From the NCBI GenBank assembly GCA_964458575.1, contig CAYWMD010000076.1, positions 1-28,043 on the forward strand: 28,043 nucleotides of DNA. Direction: 5' to 3'. Position numbers and translations under genes: made by a program. The DNA comes from CAYWMD01 sp964458575 (GTDB taxonomy: Bacteria > Verrucomicrobiota > Verrucomicrobiia > Limisphaerales > JADLHS01). Shown here piece after piece: positions 24,348 through 28,043 of this stretch. Each line of letters begins with the position of its first letter. Positions within the stretch are counted from its first letter, which is position 1. Below the pieces are notes generated by a model. It was not told the origin of the DNA. It saw only the letters and a program-made list of their open reading frames with translations, and did not search any database.

Positions 24348-25619
24348 ATGACTACAATCTTCATCAAACCATTGCTTCTCCGCGGCGCGCTGGCGCTTGC
24401 CTTCGTCGCCCTCCTGATCCCGTCCGCATCGGGGGTATCACTTGTCGTCACAAATTCCAACAACAGTGGCGCGGGCTCTTTGCGCCAGACAGTGCTCGAT
24501 GCTGCCAGCGGCGGCACACTTAACATCACCTTTGACCCTGCCCTCTCCGGCAAGACCATCACGCTTGCCAGCCAGATTCTGATCACGACCAACGTCGTCA
24601 TTGACGCCTCCGACCTGTCCGCCGGCATTCACGTCAACGGCAACGCTGTGACACGGGTGTTCTATGTGACCAATGGCGCTGTCGCCACCTTCAAATCGCT
24701 GACGATCGAAAATGGGCTGGCTCCGGCGGGTGACTTTTTCCCGGGCGGCGGCGGCGGCGGTGTGTTTTGCCGGGGACAATTGACCATGCTCAATTGTAGC
24801 GTCGTGTCCAACCGAATCGCGTCCGACGTGATCAATTCCTTTGCCGCCGGCGTGGCCATTGATCAAGGTGCCGATGTTCGGATGACCAACTGCACCATCG
24901 CCTTCAACAAAGTGCCGCCACCGAGCAGCAGCCTGGGCGGTGGCATTTTCAATTATCAGGGCGTTTGCATCCTCGATCATTGCACGGTAGTCGGCAACGA
25001 AGCAGCCTCCTTCGGCGGGATGGTTGCCCAAGGAAACACGACGATCCGGGCCAGCGTCTTTGCCAACACCAATGCTGATTTATTTAATCTCGAAGCGGGC
25101 CTTTCTGTCGTGGATACCTTCATCGCCAATGGCAACAGCAGTGGCCAGACGAACGTCAATGGCAACCAGGTTGGTACTCCGGGCAGCCCTCTGAATCCTC
25201 TGCTCGCCCCGCTTGGCAGTTACGGCGGCCCGACGCCAACGATGCCGCCGCTGCCCGGCAGTTCGCTCATCAATACCGCCACGAATACCGTCGGCACCGT
25301 CGCTGACCAACGCGGTTACCCGCGCCCCGTCGGCCTCGCTGCGGACATCGGCGCGGTGGAAGGCATCTACAACGCCGCCGGCTCCGGAAAAATCACGAAC
25401 CTGACACGCCTGCCCGACGGCTCGATTCGTTTCAGTCTGCCGAACCTCACAAATGCAAGCTTCCCCGTGTTCGCGACGACGAACGTCAATCAGCCCTCGA
25501 GCAACTGGATGCAAATCGGCTTCGCCACGGAGACCTCCGCTGGCACCGGCCAGGTTCAGTTCACCGATCCGCAAGCGCCGAAGAATCCGCGCCGCTTTTA
25601 CCGCGTGAAGTCACCGTAG
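24348..25619 (+). CDS. Secreted choice-of-anchor Q / beta-helix protein
   Basis: I place the start at 24348 (423 aa) because a signal peptide follows directly (LLLRGALALAFVALLIPSASG); the frame extends upstream to 24297 without protein-like sequence. The mature part begins LVVTNSNNSGAGSLRQTV, a typical opening of this family. It has beta-helix rungs with L.NCTI..N and HCTVVGNEA patterns, then a choice-of-anchor Q module near 300-340: LGSYGGPTPTMPPLPGSSLI, VADQRGYPRPVGLAADIGAVE. It ends in RRFYRVKSP. It is much shorter than the homologue at 1853-3766 and lacks its long glycine-rich inserts. It is probably surface-associated; no catalytic function can be assigned. Confidence 0.88.
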   Translation: MTTIFIKPLLLRGALALAFVALLIPSASGVSLVVTNSNNSGAGSLRQTVLDAASGGTLNITFDPALSGKTITLASQILITTNVVIDASDLSAGIHVNGNAVTRVFYVTNGAVATFKSLTIENGLAPAGDFFPGGGGGGVFCRGQLTMLNCSVVSNRIASDVINSFAAGVAIDQGADVRMTNCTIAFNKVPPPSSSLGGGIFNYQGVCILDHCTVVGNEAASFGGMVAQGNTTIRASVFANTNADLFNLEAGLSVVDTFIANGNSSGQTNVNGNQVGTPGSPLNPLLAPLGSYGGPTPTMPPLPGSSLINTATNTVGTVADQRGYPRPVGLAADIGAVEGIYNAAGSGKITNLTRLPDGSIRFSLPNLTNASFPVFATTNVNQPSSNWMQIGFATETSAGTGQVQFTDPQAPKNPRRFYRVKSP

Positions 25620-25735
25620 CGACGACTCGGTAGAGCGCCGCAAAATTCTCAGCCTTCCAAACGGCGGCTCTCAGCCGAGCAGCCGCTACGCATCCCGCGT
25701 TTGACTTGCCCCGCCGTCACGCTTAATTTTCCCGC

Positions 25736-25939
25736 ATGACTGCTACTGAAGAACGCCGCCTCAAGGTGCTGCTGAAGGACGCCGTGACCGAAGTGCTCGA
25801 AGAGCGGCAGGACATCCTGCGTGCCGCGTTGCAGGAAAGTCTGGAAGACATGGCCATGCTCAAGGCCATTCAGGACGGGGAAAAATCGCCGCTCGTGAGC
25901 CGGAAAAAGATCTTCCAACGCCTCGCCCACGCTGCGTGA
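25736..25939 (+). CDS. Antitoxin of a RelE/ParE-type toxin-antitoxin pair
   Basis: The small 67-aa, highly charged protein has a helical N-terminal half (TEERRLKVLLKDAVTEVLEE) and a basic C-terminal tail (SRKKIFQRLAHAA). It has no similarity I can name to a specific antitoxin family. The call rests on size, charge and the overlap of its stop codon with the start of the toxin gene (GTGA, 25936-25939), the usual translational coupling of type II systems. Such antitoxins bind and neutralise the toxin and repress their own promoter. No operator palindrome stands out in the 116 bp upstream. Confidence 0.75.
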   Translation: MTATEERRLKVLLKDAVTEVLEERQDILRAALQESLEDMAMLKAIQDGEKSPLVSRKKIFQRLAHAA

Positions 25940-26202
25940 ACACCGCTTTTCGCGAGTCCTTTGATGCGGATTTGTTCGCCATCCGGGATGCCGCGTTGCT
26001 GCGCCGGATCAAGAAGGTCATCGAACAGGTGGAAGCCGCCCGGACGTTCCAGCAGATTCCCAACCTCAAACGACTGGAAGCCAGCGGCAAATACTATCGC
26101 ATCCGCGTGGGCGATTACCGGCTCGGCTTTGTGTTCGCGCAAGGCGTGGTGACGTTTGTCCGTTGCCTTGACCGCAAGGAAATCTACCGCTACTTCCCTT
26201 GA
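25936..26202 (+). CDS. RelE/ParE-superfamily toxin
   Basis: The 88-aa protein has the RelE/ParE fold signature: two N-terminal helices (FDADLFAIRDAALLRRIKKVIEQVEAA), then IPNLKRLEASGKYYRIRVGDYRLGFVF and the last strand VTFVRCLDRKEIYRYFP. Members are either mRNA interferases (RelE-like) or gyrase inhibitors (ParE-like); the sequence supports the HigB/RelE-like YRIRVGDYRLGF pattern but does not settle the activity. Translation starts at a GTG overlapping the antitoxin stop codon. The toxin stop codon lies three bases before the third copy of the ftsY 3' end, so the pair sits at the very edge of the putative island, where a stabilising module is often found. Confidence 0.88.
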   Translation: MNTAFRESFDADLFAIRDAALLRRIKKVIEQVEAARTFQQIPNLKRLEASGKYYRIRVGDYRLGFVFAQGVVTFVRCLDRKEIYRYFP

Positions 26203-26205
26203 AAG

Positions 26206-26265
26206 CCGGACGACCTGCAACCCTTCGACGCCAAACAATTCGCGCAGGCGTTGTTTGAGGAGTAA
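26206..26265 (+). repeat. ftsY 3'-end direct repeat, copy 3
   Basis: These 60 bases match the end of ftsY (21507-21566) at 59 of 60 positions, the only change being a synonymous A to G in the last sense codon. Translated, they read PDDLQPFDAKQFAQALFEE and stop. The near-identity contrasts with the diverged copy 2, so this copy was made recently or is kept alike by recombination. It begins three bases after the toxin stop codon. Confidence 0.93.
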
Positions 26266-26310
26266 AATCTACTTTAGCCGGAGATGGAACATGGGTAAGC
26301 AAGTAGGTTT

Positions 26311-26592
26311 ATGAGTGATTTGATCATAAACACGAGTGAAATCGTGCGCGTCTTCCCACTCCTTTTTGTGGCTGCTTTCATTGCGGGTTCGTTTTTTACC
26401 GCAAAGTCTGTGCTTTATTTCATAACGGTCCTGTTTTCAAAGGATTGCCGGGAGAAGGTTTCCACACGACCGGTTTTTTATCTCAGTTGGTTGGTCACAA
26501 CTCCTCTCTCCATTTTTTTATTTTTCCTGATTCATCCCGCCCCGTTAGAACGTACTCCAAAAAGAATGACAAAAAAGGGCTTGTACTTTTAA
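26311..26592 (+). pseudogene. 5' part of a membrane-protein gene interrupted by IS630
   Basis: The first 79 codons (26311-26547) encode a protein with hydrophobic segments near 13-42 and 55-75, separated by a charged stretch (FSKDCREKVSTRP). From 26548 the frame enters the left end of the IS630 element and stops after 14 IS-encoded codons (ERTPKRMTKKGLYF). Joining codon 79 to base 27675, with the duplicated TA counted once, continues the same reading frame with no stop to the window end. The family is not recognised. No strong ribosome-binding site is seen; AAGTAGGT lies a few bases before the ATG. Confidence 0.8.
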
Positions 26593-27672
26593 CGATAAAG
26601 TACAAGGGTGTGGGCTGTGGGACGACCACGGCTGCAACTCAATCGTGAGAACGCGACGCTCGAAGAGATCGAGCGAGCGATGGATTGCACACCGGCCAAG
26701 AAAGTTTTCATTCGTCTCCAAGCCGTCGCGCAGTTGTATCAAGACCAGCCGTGGGAACGCGTGGTCGCCTTGAGTCGAGTCAGTGCGCGGCAACTGCTGC
26801 GCTGGGTGCACCTGTTCAACGCGCGTGGGATGGACGGTTTGATTCCGCGCGCCAGTTCCGGTCGGGCACGCAAACTGGACGCCGAACGCTTTGCCAAGGA
26901 AGTGCTGCCGGTGGTGCGTCAACCCCAAGCCGCGGCGCAGCAACACTGGACCGGCGTCAAACTACACGGCTGGCTCAAGCAACAACTCCAGGTGGACTTG
27001 AGTTACAGCACGCTCCTGCGTTATCTGCACGAACACGATTTCCGTCTCAAAGTGCCGCGGCCTTGGCCCGAGGGGCAAGACCCGGAGCGACGCCAGCGAT
27101 TCGCAGAGGAACTCAAAGCTCTGGCCGCCCAACCACAGGTGGAACTGTGGTTTGCCGATGAAACCGGGGTGGAGGGCGATCCGCGCCCGCGCCGCCGCTG
27201 GGCGCACAAATCTGACCGGATCAAAACGCCCTATCACGGGATTCATCTGCGGCAAAGCGTGCTCGGGGCGGTTTGTCCCCAGAGCGGTCAGTGTGCAGCG
27301 TTGATCTTCAACCATTGCGACAGTGAAGTGTTTCAACGCTTCCTGGATCACCTGGCCCAGAGCGTCCCTGACGACCCCCACAAACGGCGCTACCTCATTG
27401 TGGACAATGCCTCCTGGCACAAGGTCAAGCGGCTCAACTGGCATCACTTCACGCCCAAGTATCTGCCACCGTACTCCCCGGACTTGAATCCGATTGAACG
27501 ACTGTGGCTGCGGCTGAAAGCGGAGTTCTTCGCCGACTTCATCGCCAAAGACACTGAGGCGCTGATCACCCAACTCATCAAAGCGCTGCGGCACTTCCTC
27601 AGTTCGCCCCAGACCACCGCCCGCCTCTGCTCCCTCAAAACCACTTTATGACATCCTTTTTGCGAACTGTTC
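26548..27672 (+). mobile_element. IS630-family insertion sequence, complete
   Basis: The 1125-bp element is bounded by imperfect terminal inverted repeats: GAAC, then seven poorly conserved bases, then AAAAAGAATGACA on the left (26548-26571), and the complement of GAAC, seven bases, AAAAAGGATGTCA on the right (27649-27672). It is flanked on both sides by TA (26546-26547 and 27673-27674), the target duplicated by this family. One intact transposase gene fills the interior and its stop codon lies in the right repeat. The element looks structurally intact and may be mobile. Confidence 0.9.
26608..27651 (+). CDS. IS630-family transposase
   Basis: The 347-aa protein has an N-terminal helix-turn-helix region (about 15-85, with VVALSRVSARQLLRWVHLFN) and a winged-helix segment with KLHGWLKQQL (118-127). 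The DDE catalytic core follows: D184 in WFADETGVEGD, D266 in YLIVDNASWHK and E297 in LPPYSPDLNPIERLW, with the spacing typical of IS630/Tc1-mariner transposases (D, D, then about 30 residues to E). A GTG at 26608 is the start used here; a second GTG at 26617 would drop three residues and is equally possible. No frameshift is present, so one ORF should give active enzyme. Confidence 0.95.
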   Translation: MWAVGRPRLQLNRENATLEEIERAMDCTPAKKVFIRLQAVAQLYQDQPWERVVALSRVSARQLLRWVHLFNARGMDGLIPRASSGRARKLDAERFAKEVLPVVRQPQAAAQQHWTGVKLHGWLKQQLQVDLSYSTLLRYLHEHDFRLKVPRPWPEGQDPERRQRFAEELKALAAQPQVELWFADETGVEGDPRPRRRWAHKSDRIKTPYHGIHLRQSVLGAVCPQSGQCAALIFNHCDSEVFQRFLDHLAQSVPDDPHKRRYLIVDNASWHKVKRLNWHHFTPKYLPPYSPDLNPIERLWLRLKAEFFADFIAKDTEALITQLIKALRHFLSSPQTTARLCSLKTTL

Positions 27673-27674
27673 TA

Positions 27675-28043
27675 AAACTGCACAAGGAGAAACGAGTCGC
27701 TTTTGAACGAGTTCTCGCCGCTGGCGGTTGGGAGGCTGTTAAAAGAGACTGTTACCTATTGACCAATCAGCCGGATGCTTATTTTGACTGGGTCACACGC
27801 TTCACAAACTATTCGGCCTTGCCTCCAGCTATTGCGGCACTCAAACCAATTGAAGTGCGAAGCTTCAAGGATAAAAATCTGCATGTGCCAGTCGTTAGGA
27901 TTCATGTTCTTGGCACGGCTGGCACTGACAGCTCCTGGCCGTATTACGGTTTTTGGATCGTCTGCTCTGAAAACACTCCAGGCTACCACCCGAGATTTGA
28001 GTTCAAGGCGCGCAACTTCAAGGGCTGCTCGCGTCTGATCACG
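27675..28043 (+). pseudogene. 3' part of the IS630-interrupted gene, running off the window
   Basis: The stretch is open for 123 codons from 27675 to the window end without a start codon of its own at the IS edge. It reads KLHKEKRVAFERVLAAGG, then WEAVKRDCYLLTNQ, and near the end YYGFWIVCSENTPGYHPRFE. The frame is the one reached from codon 79 of the membrane-protein fragment at 26311-26547 when the IS is removed. The product would be two membrane helices followed by a soluble domain of at least 120 residues. I do not recognise the domain. Codon use is less GC-biased than in the neighbouring genes. Confidence 0.75.

Overview
The window is high-GC bacterial chromosome, most likely from the Verrucomicrobiota (Pedosphaera/Limisphaera-like lineages). 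This is inferred from LL-diaminopimelate aminotransferase, a PPi-type phosphofructokinase, 'choice-of-anchor Q' secreted proteins, a DUF362 protein with a verrucomicrobial-style C-terminal module, mostly weak or absent Shine-Dalgarno sequences, and word-repeat hairpins between genes. No rRNA, tRNA or CRISPR array was recognised.

Layout. Positions 112-17890 are coded on the minus strand: an M48 membrane protease with a single-domain response regulator; a glycine-rich secreted choice-of-anchor Q protein; dapL; two giant tandem secreted paralogues (about 1390 and 1463 aa) with a TIM-barrel-like core followed by Ig-like, FN3 and carbohydrate-binding-like modules; pyrophosphate-type pfk; malate dehydrogenase; and a NagD-like HAD phosphatase. 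The strand flips at about 17.9 kb. The plus strand then carries a secreted GH16 glycanase, nusB, a PHP phosphoesterase, ftsY, a DUF362 membrane protein, a stunted secreted ORF, a second choice-of-anchor Q protein, a RelE/ParE-type toxin-antitoxin pair, and a complete IS630-family element inserted in a membrane-protein gene.

Themes. Housekeeping genes (dapL, pfk, mdh, nusB, ftsY) are mixed with a polysaccharide-oriented secretome: GH16, the two giant proteins and the two choice-of-anchor Q proteins. Six secreted or membrane ORFs of different architecture end in F-[YF]-R-[LV] or Y-Y-R-L a few residues from the C-terminus, which may be a shared sorting or anchoring end.

The most unusual region is 21.5-28.0 kb. 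The 3' end of ftsY occurs three times: in the intact gene, as a diverged 150-bp remnant at 23737-23886, and as a 60-bp copy (59/60 identical) at 26206-26265. The copies bracket two blocks of accessory genes, the second ending with the toxin-antitoxin pair. This is the pattern left when mobile DNA integrates repeatedly at a gene's 3' end, although no integrase is visible. Just beyond, an IS630 element with a TA duplication splits a gene whose reading frame is restored exactly when the IS is removed in silico.

Four intergenic gaps between 15.8 and 20.7 kb are filled with short-word inverted repeats, two of which extend into the 3' ends of the preceding genes.
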